The notes: generated by a model from the letters alone, not told the origin. A DNA stretch of 16,751 bases from Saccoglossus kowalevskii (GCF_000003605.2 NW_003136845.1:48737-65487); one strand, 5' to 3'. Shown: positions 1 through 10,194, counted from the stretch's first letter. Program-made: numbers and translations.

Positions 1-855
1 TACCGTCTTGAAAACTGTCTACCAGTTGTCAATTTTGCAGGGCAGCAGCTCTAATTTCACTATTTCAATTTTATGCATAAATTAACACCCAGGCTAGTTG
101 TCTGTACGATTGTTGTAACACTGTTCAACCAAAAACAATGCCCCGACGGCGTTCTGAAGATAAATACATTGTCAATCATTTGTGAAAATTTCTAAACAAA
201 AGGTCAAAGCGTCTAGGAGCTATTTTTTTTTAAGTTCTGGGATGTGCACTAAAAAGAAGCTGAGATAATTGCTAATTTGCATAACAATTCACTCAGTAAG
301 AAGTTTGCTAATGCTCATAATTAAAATGGCTGTAACAGTTCTAAATTTAAATGTATTATCGTTTTGTTAAAGGTTAAATATAGTGCATAATATGGAGATC
401 CCGTCATTTCTTTTTTTCACCATGTTTCTTTTTTATTATTTATGTACAGCCTTGCTAAATCTTGCTAAGCATTCAAAAGAGAGAATGTTTGCACCTGTTA
501 TCTATATTTTAAAAACTTTTTTTGAGTATGTTCCACTATTCACAATTCTACAAAATTATAACAGTCTATAGCCAAGACTGTTTGGATAATAAATAGCAAA
601 AAAAAATTCACTTCCAAGTGCCCACGAACCTGCATCTCTACCTTAAGGCGTTAAGACCCGTTATTATTTGATTTTATTATTCCGGAAGCAAGTTTGCTTT
701 CTGACAACGGATTAAAACCAGAACCGGGAATTCGGAATGTATTTTTCTTTGAATAAGAGTGCGTTCACACATTTTTCCAAATATTTTACACATAATTGCA
801 ATGGTGGAATGATCTTTTCAACTAAATTTCAACTAATTATTACATTAAAACTTAC
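1..855. other. AT-rich stretch left of the last recognised EMI-gene exon
   Basis: No reading frame here resembles a known protein. On the minus strand this is downstream of EMI-gene exon 3, which ends in phase 1 at a GTAAGT donor, so it should be an intron or contain further exons. I looked for a cysteine-rich exon starting with two bases of a split codon and found none that convinces. The best acceptor is on the minus strand at about 140, a TTTATCTTCAG-like site preceded by a branch-point-like TTGAC. It would add about ten residues and then a stop. The gene more probably continues beyond the left edge. Confidence 0.5.
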
Positions 856-1698
856 CATGACAGCCATAGTTTGCACAGTATCCTCTACAGTCGCGTTTGG
901 TGTACGTGTACTCGTAAACAGTTCGATATTTCTGTTCATTTCTGTAACGCGTCCTAGTGTTTTATAGATGGATCAGGGATTAGTCTGAGTAAGCTTCCCA
1001 CGATACTGGATAATGTGTACAGTAATGTATTCAAAACCTACACAGCAACGATTCAACATACCTGTATCTTGTACAGCGACCCCATTTGAACAACTTGCAC
1101 TTGGTTTTGTAGTTTTCGGTATATTGAGTCTTAACTAAATAGGATTCAACTTTACTTACTGACTGGCGATGATTACATGAGTTTACGTCGACATTTGAGC
1201 TAAAATTGTAAGAATAAAAACGTTACTCATCCTCATTGTGTTCTGCGTTCATAATTTCCATGATTGTCTCGAATCATCTCAACATTTTTATTTGTCGGAA
1301 AATGTGTTTACACATCTGTCAATTTTTAAGTTTTGCAGTTCTTGTAGTGTAAAATACTATTTGGCATTTATTCGCGTATATTTGTTAGGTTCATATTTTG
1401 GAGTTATTTTCCCCTGCCATTTTACATCGTATTCAATCATTTAAAACTCTCATCTTAACATTAAAGAATGGTGTCTGTGACAGTTAACCGTGAATTCCGT
1501 CTACAATGAGAATGCGTTTCACATATTGAAATGTTATTAATATGTCAACATGAATGAAGAGTATTTCTATGAATCCTGGGGTGAATGCGTGCATACTCTA
1601 TGATTAACTTACCCTTCGGCAACGCCAGATGTCTGTTCTAAGCCGAGAAACAAATACACAATTGTAGTGACTGTGAGTATGTGATGTAGCCCGATCAT
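856..1698 (-). CDS. Secreted EMI-domain protein, 5' three exons (partial gene)
   Basis: Three minus-strand exons join in phase: 1613-1698 (ATG at 1698-1696, GTAAGT donor, ends phase 2), 1062-1199 (acceptor after a pyrimidine-rich TTTTAG, GTATGT donor, ends phase 2) and 856-953 (acceptor CACTAG, GTAAGT donor, ends phase 1). Together they encode 107 residues plus one base. Residues 1-26 form a signal peptide with a hydrophobic core around ILTVTTIVYLFLGL. Residues 37-106 carry Cys37, 63, 71, 97, 101 and 106 and the run WGRCTRYRTRYR (68-79). That matches the W..C..YR..YR core of EMI domains, found at the N-terminus of MEGF, multimerin and EMILIN proteins, which act outside the cell in adhesion or matrix assembly. 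The usual closing CCPG is replaced by DCRGYC. EGF-like or other repeats often follow an EMI domain; none is visible before the left edge. The exons are seen directly; the family call rests on motif memory. Confidence 0.82.
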
Positions 1699-1707
1699 CG
1701 TGGACAC

Positions 1708-1715
1708 TATTTATA
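1708..1715 (-). promoter_or_regulatory. TATA-like sequence just before the EMI-gene start codon
   Basis: The minus strand reads TATAAATA only 10 bases upstream of the ATG at 1698. A TATA box normally starts transcription about 30 bases further on, which would fall inside the coding sequence. It is therefore either a chance AT-rich match or drives a shorter transcript. Low confidence as a working TATA box. Confidence 0.2.
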
Positions 1716-1766
1716 AAGCACATGTAACACGTAACAGAATGATGTAGGATTTTTAATTATAAAAAA

Positions 1767-1797
1767 CACGTGAGAGGCATAGTCGATTGTGACGTCA
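1767..1797 (-). promoter_or_regulatory. Paired E-box (CACGTG) and CRE (TGACGTCA) upstream of the EMI gene
   Basis: A palindromic CACGTG at 1767-1772 and a full CRE palindrome at 1790-1797 are 17 bases apart and lie 69 and 92 bases upstream of the EMI-gene ATG. Both are classic proximal-promoter sites: CACGTG for bHLH factors of the USF/MYC class and TGACGTCA for CREB/ATF bZIP factors. Their closeness to a start codon supports a promoter here. Which factors bind is inference. Confidence 0.45.
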
Positions 1798-3492
1798 GCT
1801 TGACACACACACACGCTCGAATAGATATTTTTACCATTTCCGAAATACAATACGAATGTTTATAAGTTGAAGAACTGTGTTTTCATATCCGTACACATAA
1901 GTATTAGTATACCAGGCTGACAGCGCGGTGTGCTTACAGTGAACTGCTAACACCAGAATGCCTATACCCAAACCGCATTTATTCACGATTGAAATTGAAT
2001 AATAATTAATTTAGGTCTTTGATAACATAAAAAACAAGTGCAAAGTTTTAACTAACTGTAGGGTAACCAATGGTTCAGAAGTCTGTACTAAAGTTTTTTC
2101 TTACTGCGAAATGAAAGTCATTTATGAAATGAAAATGTAACACAATTCCTTACAAAAGACTTTTCACCGAAGACTTTTGATTATTAATTACTGCCCTTAT
2201 ATATGTTCAAATAACCACAATATAGTTTTGGCTTAGTGCCTTGTAATTACGGTGATCGATCACCTTTACACTGGATGCTGTAAAGCTCCGTACAGCTAAA
2301 CTGGTGAATTTTAATTTATTGAACATTAAAATTGTTTTCAATACCTGAAGCAACAACAACATGTAATTTAATTTGGCAATTACATTTAGGGAGGCGTTTG
2401 GACTAAATATTTACTCTTTATTTTATTTCTGTGCCGTACCCTACAAATGCTTTCTAAACTGTAATGCCATAACACGTAGTTATAAAAACAACTGACTAAC
2501 CATGACGCCACAGTTTGTTTGTGAGTGTGCAGACAAATGTGCGGCCATGTTGAATCACTGTAAATAGTTTCATCTCATTGGTATTTTCAATTCAGGAAAT
2601 GTTGTTTAAAATGACACAACACATTTAACCAGGTTTACCGTTTGTTGAGCTAGGACTACCATTTCTGTCATTGAACCATGTTTGCATGTCTTCATTATCA
2701 TCCACAGATTGCAAGTAAGCGATTAAATCTGCATAAAAGTACGAGTGCACCATTGCTAGCTAGCTAGATTTAATTGAATTGTTTGACGTCACAGTCAGCA
2801 CAGCTCGGGGTTAAAAAAAGCAAACACAACAAAGTACTGTACACCATTTTATTTTACCAAATGTGTTTAAACATGATATGTTGATACTGAAATTCGTGAT
2901 ACTTTAAAATCCAACATAATTCAGAAATTAAAGTTAACAATGATATATTTTCAGAGAATTTGTATTTATGAAAGCGCTCCTCCATGCACGTATTATACCA
3001 CATAAACAGTTGTATATAATCATCTGAAACCACACTAGTAAATCGGATCAATAATCTAGAAAATACAATACGATAACTTTATATTAGCCTCGCAACGCAA
3101 CTATAAAAAAAATAGTTGTCAGTTACATTTAGTATGAATGAGGGTATTGAATGTTTTCATGAAACAAAAGCGCCAGACCACCTATGATTACCACTGATTA
3201 GCACTGCTCGGTACCTGTTTATTAATCTCATGAACAATGCAATTTCATATACAGCGAGACGAAAGAGTAAACACCTTCAAGGTTCTATTATAATCTTCAG
3301 AACGTTTTACCTCGCATGTTTCCCGGAAATCTGTAATATTCTTAATAATCAATATGCATAACTAACCTCATTGAGAATGGCAATTTGTTCAAAAGACAAT
3401 AAAATGTAAATAAGAAAATGATTCGTGTAGTGGTATTTCTTGTCATTTACAACGGTTAATTATGATATGTTTATATACCACATATACAAACA
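1798..3492. other. Intergenic stretch between the EMI gene and the sulfotransferase 3' end
   Basis: AT-rich and without a convincing exon on either strand. It holds a short (AC)n run at about 1802-1813, a 14-base perfect palindrome at 2251-2264 and a second complete CRE at 2784-2791. A minus-strand open frame at 2854-3051 (65 codons) has no recognisable motif and its composition looks like background, so I did not call it. Confidence 0.5.
2784..2791. promoter_or_regulatory. Complete CRE palindrome TGACGTCA
   Basis: The eight-base CREB/ATF consensus is present in full about 1.1 kb upstream of the EMI-gene start codon. It could be a distal element of that gene, or chance. Confidence 0.25.
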
Positions 3493-3498
3493 TTTAAT
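3493..3498 (-). terminator. Possible poly(A) signal ATTAAA for the sulfotransferase gene
   Basis: The minus strand reads ATTAAA about 190 bases after the sulfotransferase stop codon at 3690-3692, a usual 3' UTR length. A canonical AATAAA on the same strand lies further on at 3218-3223. Which one is used cannot be told from sequence. Confidence 0.3.
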
Positions 3499-3689
3499 GC
3501 TTCTTAGAGTATTAGGCTAGATAATAGATATATAACAGCTGACTCAAAAAAAGTTAATAACTATGATTTATAAAGGTATTAAGTTTGTGAGTGACGACAG
3601 TAGGAAAAGGGTAATATTGTTCAAATAATTCGACTATTCGATTATTCAGTCGAGGTACGCTTGTATTTGCTATCGTTTTATGCGCTTTT

Positions 3690-5853
3690 CTAGGGCAGAA
3701 AACCATAGAGCTGTTGTTGATGATTCCGTATTTCCTCAACAAAATCTTCTTCTTCAGTTGCCATCAACGTACATAGATGTGGTGGATTCTTTGTTGCACA
3801 TGCTCGGATAGCATTAGCATTTAATAACCTAAACGTCTGAAGGTCCTGTTGAAATGTGTCTCCATATTCTTCGACTTTGCGCCAAAATGTTGTGTTGAAA
3901 TGATAATAGAGTCGTCTGTCTGCTGCACTCCATTGATCGACTGTTCTCGTTGTTTCTGAGCTGATCCCGGTATAGGAGTGCTCAAACGCATCGTGTGGCA
4001 TGTAGAGAATGTCCTCGAAACTCCAACACATTATTTTTTTCAGAAGAATCAAGGACTCGTCGAAATATTCGTTGATCATAACAAGATCGAAGTGGTATTC
4101 GATTTCACCGATTCGTTGTTTGACTTTGTCGGCGTCTAGTTCGTCTTTGTGGTCTAAACCTAACATGAAGAGCTGGCCGTTCTTCATTAACCAATTGTAT
4201 GGTTCATTTGTGTAGTAGTACTTTGATGCATCACGCACAAACGTGGGAAAGGTTTGCGATTCAAAGTTCTCTCTCAACTTCCAGCGATACTGCATCTTGA
4301 AAAAGAAAAACGATGCTCTCAATTGCCGTGAAGGTTCTTGTATCATTGTAATAAATCGTGCGTTGGGAACCAGCTGGTGCATTAACAAATGATTGTACCG
4401 GGCAAAGTGTACCAGTAAATCGTAGTCATGTGTGTTGAACGGTGCAATCATAGTTTCACTCAGGGGTTCGGTAAAGTCGAATACAGCTGATCTTGAAGTA
4501 TCTGGTAATACAAACGTGAGTCCATTGTGATACCCAAATCGGTTAAGTATATTTCCAAATGTGTAGCACTTGGTCTCTACGAGTCTGAGGTAAACCAACT
4601 TTCTCTGTGGCTGACACTTTGAGCTTGTATCATCAGAGGTCACCTTAGGTTTCCAGTTGAATACTCTGTTGCCAGCGGACATTAACTTCGAACGTTGCAC
4701 GATGGCATCGTTCTGTGCAACTTCATGACTATGTTCGTCAATAGATCTGCCGAATAAACGGTAATTATTGATTAATTAAGAATATACACTACTAAAGAAT
4801 ATGAATTTTTGAGGAAAACACATTCTTGATAGGTTGAGTGAAAGGTGTTTTCAAGTAAATTATCAACAGCAAATACAAATCGGGATTACCCAAAGTTGTT
4901 TCTATGGATTTACCCATTTGAAATTTGTCTCAAAATCCACGACCATGCTTGGGATTTGTTATTTTGTTCTAATATTCTTAACTTCGGTACCCGAAAACAG
5001 ATATTATTTTTACCACGCGCTTTATACCCAAAACCTATTAAATGCTGCACGGCTTTCATGCACTATAATAATGCCAATAAATAAAAACGTTATTATAACC
5101 TGTTGTGTGATCATAAAGACTAATATTGTCTGTTGGTGCTTGAATGGTGAATTTGTATTCACTCCACACGATCATGGACGCATATGAATACACCAGCTGT
5201 GTAGTAAATAATAAAAACTGAGAGATCCGGTGTTATTAACGTTTCACCTAACACGTACACTGGTAATGTGTAGTTGAACCACACGTTACAACGAGTAACT
5301 ATAGCATAGCCACGTATACGTCTCTTTCTTCCCAGCCAGAATTCACAAACGTATGTTTTTGTGATAATAAGCTCGATTGGCATAGACACATTTTCCAGGC
5401 AAATCACTGACATCGATCATCTTTAATATCATCGTCCACATTATTATGTTATAAATACTCGTAACAACCATACCCAATATCGTATCGAAACCATTTAAAA
5501 GTAGACTAGAATATGGCTGCCGTTATTATAAACCAGTAACTGTTTCGTGCGTCGTAAAACTGCGAGCGATTATGCATAATGATTTTCAGGATGGATGAAC
5601 ACATATTTTCCCATTTACATATGTATATGTATGAGAGACACTGGGATATATGTAAACCCCCGCCTCAGTCCTAATCAGATTGGTACACACTTATAACGTT
5701 TGTTGTGTTAGACAATCACATGGCAAGTACTTACTGATACGTTTCGTTAAAACCAAGAAAGTATAGGCTGTATATCACAAAGCATAATACCATTGCTCTA
5801 ACCAGGGTCTTATGCCGAGGACCATATCTTTGCAGTTTTTCCAAAACCACCAT
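3690..5853 (-). CDS. Galactose-3-O-sulfotransferase family protein, two exons, type II membrane protein, PAPS motifs altered
   Basis: Exon 1 is 5735-5853: ATG at 5853-5851 in good Kozak context (A at -3, G at +4), GTAAGT donor, ends phase 2. Exon 2 is 4746 down to the stop at 3690-3692, with acceptor TTTATTCGGCAG. Joined, they give 391 residues, close to the size of vertebrate Gal3ST enzymes. Residues 1-16 are cytoplasmic, 17-35 form a signal anchor (core VLCFVIYSLYFLGF), and an NET glycosylation site follows at 36-38: a Golgi type II layout. Family landmarks are ILNRFG, LVPNARFIT and, most clearly, FDESLILLKKIMCW with FEDILY. The family transfers sulfate from PAPS to C3 of galactose in glycolipids or glycans. 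The oddity is the PAPS 5'-phosphosulfate loop, normally like KTHKTxSST, which reads RLVETKCYT at 94-102. The 3'-phosphate motif, normally RDP, reads QEP at 176-178. The fold looks intact but catalysis is doubtful. Family is sure; activity is inference. Confidence 0.93.
4747..5734 (-). other. Intron of the sulfotransferase gene
   Basis: A 988-base phase 2 intron runs from the GTAAGT donor at 5734-5729 to the AG acceptor at 4748-4747. The split codon is CA|A (Gln40). Open frames inside it on both strands, the longest about 117 codons on plus at 4834-5187, show no motif and look like background. Confidence 0.85.
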
Positions 5854-6390
5854 GTTTACCAGTAATCACTATAGCGGTGTGTTCATATGAAATGCTACAT
5901 ATGTTGTGTTACTACTGTACCACGGGGTCATATGTGGCAGCACCTGTTTTTACTAATGACACGATAACCGTCACCATAAAGCCCATTCAATACATTTGTT
6001 ATTTAAGCATGTGTAACTAGAATTATTTTTAATTCAACCGTAAATAATCAAAAAAAGCAATACGTGCCTCAAATAATGTGTATGTATTTTCGTAACGATA
6101 TTTCATCCCAAATATACAAATAAATACACGTAACACTATTATGGTACGACGTCAACTATTTATGAATAAAATAACATTAAGAAACTGTCTTTTGACAACT
6201 TGTTTTCGATTATATTGCCTTTACTATGTCGAAGATGAAGTTGACAAATGTCCGCCCTCTTAGATACGATCGCGTAATTACTTCGTTTTATTTTGTCTGC
6301 CCTGTAACTGCGGGTAATGAGCTAGTACTGATACATTTGCGCAATTTTTTGTTCGAAATTCGCAAACTGGTTGAAACAAATGTAAATAAA

Positions 6391-6398
6391 TGACGTCA
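6391..6398. promoter_or_regulatory. Complete CRE palindrome TGACGTCA
   Basis: A full CREB/ATF consensus about 540 bases upstream of the sulfotransferase start codon. A regulatory role for that gene is possible but unsupported by anything else nearby. Confidence 0.25.
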
Positions 6399-7501
6399 TG
6401 CGTCGACATGTACATTGTACGGTAGTTGGCAAACATGTAAACAAAAGATATATCTTTCACTTGTGTGACCATCTATATAGATTGATCATGGCAGTTCAAT
6501 GGAATACAGGAGTGTACACATTTCCGAATTTTTCTGAAGTATAATTCACTACTGGTTTTAATTAGCACATTTTATTATTTTGACCCAATGTGTACCCTTA
6601 TTCTATTTTAGTTACACAAATATGGCATGGTCACTGACTTACCGTTTTAAGAATTACCGTTTTAAACAACTGTTTAACTGCCGGTACAGCAAGGCTGTTA
6701 TATTATTAGGTTGCTGGTATGTATGTAATCGATGACTGTGAAACCCAAACCCAAACTGATCTTTCATCTAAATCATATTTTGTAATTTACATGTCTGATC
6801 GATTCATTGTTAATAATAACACATCAGTTATGAATTGTACTATCTAGTGACGATGCGTTTCCTTGACGTAAATAGTTGACACGAAAGCTATTAAAATCTT
6901 ACAGTTTAGCTCTATAAATGAAGATTAATTTGTTGAGAGATTTTATTATATTCTAGACGACGAATTACTCCACCAACAAACACAGTGGTCGATTGCCGAA
7001 GGGCTCAATTTAAATGAATGTTCGTTCAGTACATTACTGCAGCAGATTATTTTTTTATGGGAATATACACATCTAAGATATGTATATAGTGTGTTGCCAT
7101 AACAACTGCAATTACAAAACTGAATACACAAAGAGAGATATAATTGCACGATTCGTTATATTGAAGGGTTGAGATAAAATATAAATTATTAAGGCAGGAT
7201 ATTCCATCCGATTTGGATACGTTGTGTGCGTATCGGAAATAAAATACACACAGTTGTATCGTCTATAGAGTAATGGCATGTCGTATTTGTCTATTCTGGG
7301 CACAGTTTATACTGAGTTAATATATGTCTGATTCTCACAAATCTAGATAAAACCTATGATATGCTCAGAGATTCACTATTAGATGAATTTGAAATATAGT
7401 TATTTGAATACAAAGGCAATGATTTCATGAAATATGCGAATTCGTTATCAGTGGCCACACATGTTGTTACCATGTGCTTAGGCATCGCAAATGATTTAGT
7501 T

Positions 7502-7622
7502 TATTTTTTTTTTATTTTTTTTATTTCTTGTTATTCATGTTCGCGTCATATGTATCATATCATACCTTATAAAATGTCGTCGCCCGCAGCTTGTGCAGAC
7601 ATACCAAAATAAAAAAAAAATA
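7502..7622. repeat. 17-base A/T-tract inverted repeat
   Basis: The left arm at 7502-7518 (TA, T10, A, T4) is exactly complementary to the right arm at 7606-7622, with 87 bases between. The match includes the interrupting A and T, so it is more exact than two random homopolymers need be. It may be chance in low-complexity DNA or the remains of a small fold-back element. Confidence 0.35.
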
Positions 7623-7783
7623 TGGCAAAACGTTTGAACGGGATTATGGAATAAAAAATTCAAGCGAAGCGTTAGAAGCACAATGAGCCACTTGTAAATG
7701 GAAAACGTTCTGAAAATTGTCATTCAAACAAGAACAATTTTGCAATGCAGTCCTTCGCAAAATGCGAAGCGTTAGCAAATTTG

Positions 7784-7801
7784 TATATATATATATATAT
7801 A
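7784..7801. repeat. (TA)9 microsatellite
   Basis: Nine uninterrupted TA dinucleotides. Just before it, CTTCGC and GCGAAG at 7753-7769 can form a six-base-pair hairpin with a five-base loop. Confidence 0.9.
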
Positions 7802-9623
7802 CTTTGACGCTGCATGGTTTTATTATATACGATACGCATCATCGAATTATGCCGCCAATAGTAGAGTCACTATATAGTAGTATAAACATTGATTAATTTT
7901 CGCCAATGTAAAAATGTCATCTTTCTGATAAACTCACTGAATATGCCTGAAATGCTAAATCAGTGAAATTTAAACCCAATGAAAATTAGTCATTGTTCAG
8001 TATAAAGGTGCATACGATATAGTAGTTATATGCGAAAAAAAATAAAGTATTTTGACATCCAGCCCGTGCAGAATAATTAATAATAAATATTTTAATATTT
8101 TTATACATGGCATTTGTTTGTGGGATACGTTAAATGTCTAATATGTTACGAAGGCATTGCCTCTGACGTCTTTGTGAAATATGATATGACATTACCAAAA
8201 TCAAATGACATTCATTATATGTTTAATTCACTATGTAAATTAAAACTTCAAACTGTACAGCTACAGTTAGCTACAGACCTAACGGTATAAATTCACATAA
8301 CTCAATTAGGTATAACAAAGCAATCAGATGTGAAAGCACTAGACGTGATTACATTCTGAATTACAGGCTAGACACCCATTCATTTCCTTGCTGTCAGATC
8401 TTTGTAGCTAGTTGACTCGTCAATCAGTCGGTGTTTCCTGGTTACTGGGTATAAATCGGCGCTCTGTAATATAAAAATCTTTTTGATTTTCAATTTTTAT
8501 CTCCCGAACATAAATTGACGTATCATTTTCTAACTCGACCAGGTGAAGTCAGCAATGGCGTAGAGTTTATTTGATGATTTGTAGTTGGCGTGCCTTTTGA
8601 AAGCTACGTTTACAGCCAAGTTAGGGTATCATATAGAAAAGGTAATATTCAAACTCTTATGTCGTCAAGGATGTGATAGATAAATTAATGACAACTAATA
8701 GTACTTAGAATATACATGAATAATATTGTGCTGTTTTATGATACAAGAAGCCTGGAAATAATAACGTTAATGGTATTATGGTATGCCACAACAAATTAGA
8801 CAAAGATAATAACGTGAATAGTATCATCTTATTATAATTCTTTATGGCTTTGATTCTATACTACGTCAGCTCTACATTGGTGGACGTGTGTAACATGCCA
8901 CCTGTCATTTGATTGTTAATGATTGTTCAATCGAAACAGCTCTCGACTTAACAATGAGCTTGAACTATGAACGACCTATGACAAAGTGTTCGCTTGTGTT
9001 TACAAGAGTAAAAACTGTTTTCGACTAGGAAGGAACATTATGACAGCCAGAAAGAAAAGAGTTACATCAGCTCGATTAGTGGAGCTGCAGTCAAATAGAC
9101 TGTCAGCGAATCGATCAGTTATATTAAAATGTTTATGTCATCATCCTGAGCTCGCTAAAGTTAGTGATCAAATCAGCTGTGGTTCGGACGTTCTGTACAT
9201 TAGAAAGAACCCCAGTGTATATACAGGAATAAAGTATATCTTCATTATGCGCGCTTTCACCACATGGTAGCTATTCATGTTCGTACCCCTAGACTACCGA
9301 ACGTCAAGGCATTGAATAAAATATACATCGATAATGATGATTACAAGAGTATTACAATGTGTTGTGTTTTTTCCTAACTTATTCAGTTAAAAGGATAACA
9401 TGAATTGCATGTGAAATATTGTTTGGGTCTTTGAAGGTTACAAGCTGCCTTGGCTAATATATTGAGGTAATTCTATGAAACAATCGGTTCATCTGACACC
9501 AATGTGTTTTATCATATTTCACAACTAAATTACCACATAGTGAGTTATGCTATAGTAAAACCGATGTATTTATTTGTAAATCAGTAAATAACACTTACCC
9601 TATATCACATATGTTCTGCTGCC

Positions 9624-9637
9624 GGGGGGGGGGGGGG
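9624..9637. repeat. G14 homopolymer
   Basis: Fourteen consecutive Gs, preceded by CC, in otherwise AT-rich DNA. Its length is likely to be unreliable in sequencing and it may vary between individuals. I see no further G runs nearby that would build a conventional four-tract quadruplex. Confidence 0.85.
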
Positions 9638-10188
9638 TTCGTTCATTGCATTTTTATTTGCAGTGATATACCTTAACTCCAGCAAGCCATTAGTAACAAA
9701 AGGGGTTACTTTCATATAGACCGTACTCGGTGGTTCGAACACTAATGTTGGAAATATAATTTCAATTTTATATGTCCCAAATCTGGTATGTGATCAAAAT
9801 CGTAAAAGCGCAAAATACGTGTAAACATGTACTGTAGAATTGCGTAAAAGGTCGCTGATAATTACCTTATGTATCTACATACGACGAATTGATGAGTCTA
9901 TTGTATCCCATTGTATTACTCGGTCATTGACTCAATGATACGCAGTCAGAAATGCATCGTGTTATGTTGTATTGAATTGTATTACTCATTAAATGAATGT
10001 GAAGTTTTACAGGATAACCATGCACTTTTTAAATTTCAATTGTCCTCTCTTTTTTTTTATTCCAGAAGCCATGAAGCCATGTCGTGCGAGAATACGTTCA
10101 ACTGTGATAGGAGTATTTACCATGACAGGTTCGCACAGACTGAATAATTCATGGGTATACTCTGCCAATCATCTGTTGTGAAGTTTGT

Positions 10189-10194
10189 CACGTG
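10189..10194 (+). promoter_or_regulatory. E-box CACGTG upstream of the receptor gene
   Basis: A palindromic E-box about 105 bases before the TATA-like sequence of the receptor gene, in a normal position for a proximal promoter element. It is also part of a GTGAGT donor-like string, but no coding exon leads into it convincingly. Confidence 0.3.

Larger units (their letters stand above)
5854..10188. other. About 4.3 kb intergenic stretch between divergent genes, no convincing gene
   Basis: It separates the minus-strand sulfotransferase start from the plus-strand receptor promoter. I see a CRE at 6391-6398, a duplicated TTACCGTTTTAA at 6639-6650 and 6654-6665 beside a minus-strand GTAAGT, long T and A tracts at 7501-7526 and 7606-7620, a (TA)9 run at 7784-7801 and a G14 run at 9624-9637. 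A plus-strand frame at 8986-9270 (94 codons, basic, rich in Arg and Lys) is the longest here, but I do not recognise it and it lacks supporting splice or domain evidence. No tRNA or other RNA gene is evident. Confidence 0.5.

Noticed and set aside
1-60. Minus-strand AGCTGCTGCCCTGC, which reads S-C-C-P in one frame and might supply the EMI closing motif
   Set aside because: The phase does not match the phase 1 end of exon 3 and the acceptor lacks a pyrimidine tract.
1130-1159. A GTAAGT...TTAAG segment inside EMI exon 2 that could be an intron
   Set aside because: It is only 30 bases, divisible by three and open in frame, and reading through it gives the expected EMI spacing, so I kept it as coding.
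2495-2545. A minus-strand ATG in Kozak-like context (AACATGGCC) followed by a GTTAGT donor-like site
   Set aside because: The EMI gene downstream already has its own signal-peptide start and no matching second exon was found.
3362-3470. A minus-strand open stretch ending at a GTTAGT donor-like site
   Set aside because: It lies in the expected 3' UTR or downstream region of the sulfotransferase gene, lacks a good acceptor and encodes no recognisable motif.
4834-5187. A 117-codon plus-strand frame
   Set aside because: It sits inside the sulfotransferase intron and has no motif or start context of note.
8986-9270. A 94-codon basic frame on the plus strand
   Set aside because: No domain, no clear splice sites and no homologue I can recall; left as unsupported.
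9725-9750. GGTGGTTCGAACACT resembling a tRNA T-arm
   Set aside because: The T-stem pairs poorly and no A-box, anticodon arm or acceptor stem can be built around it.
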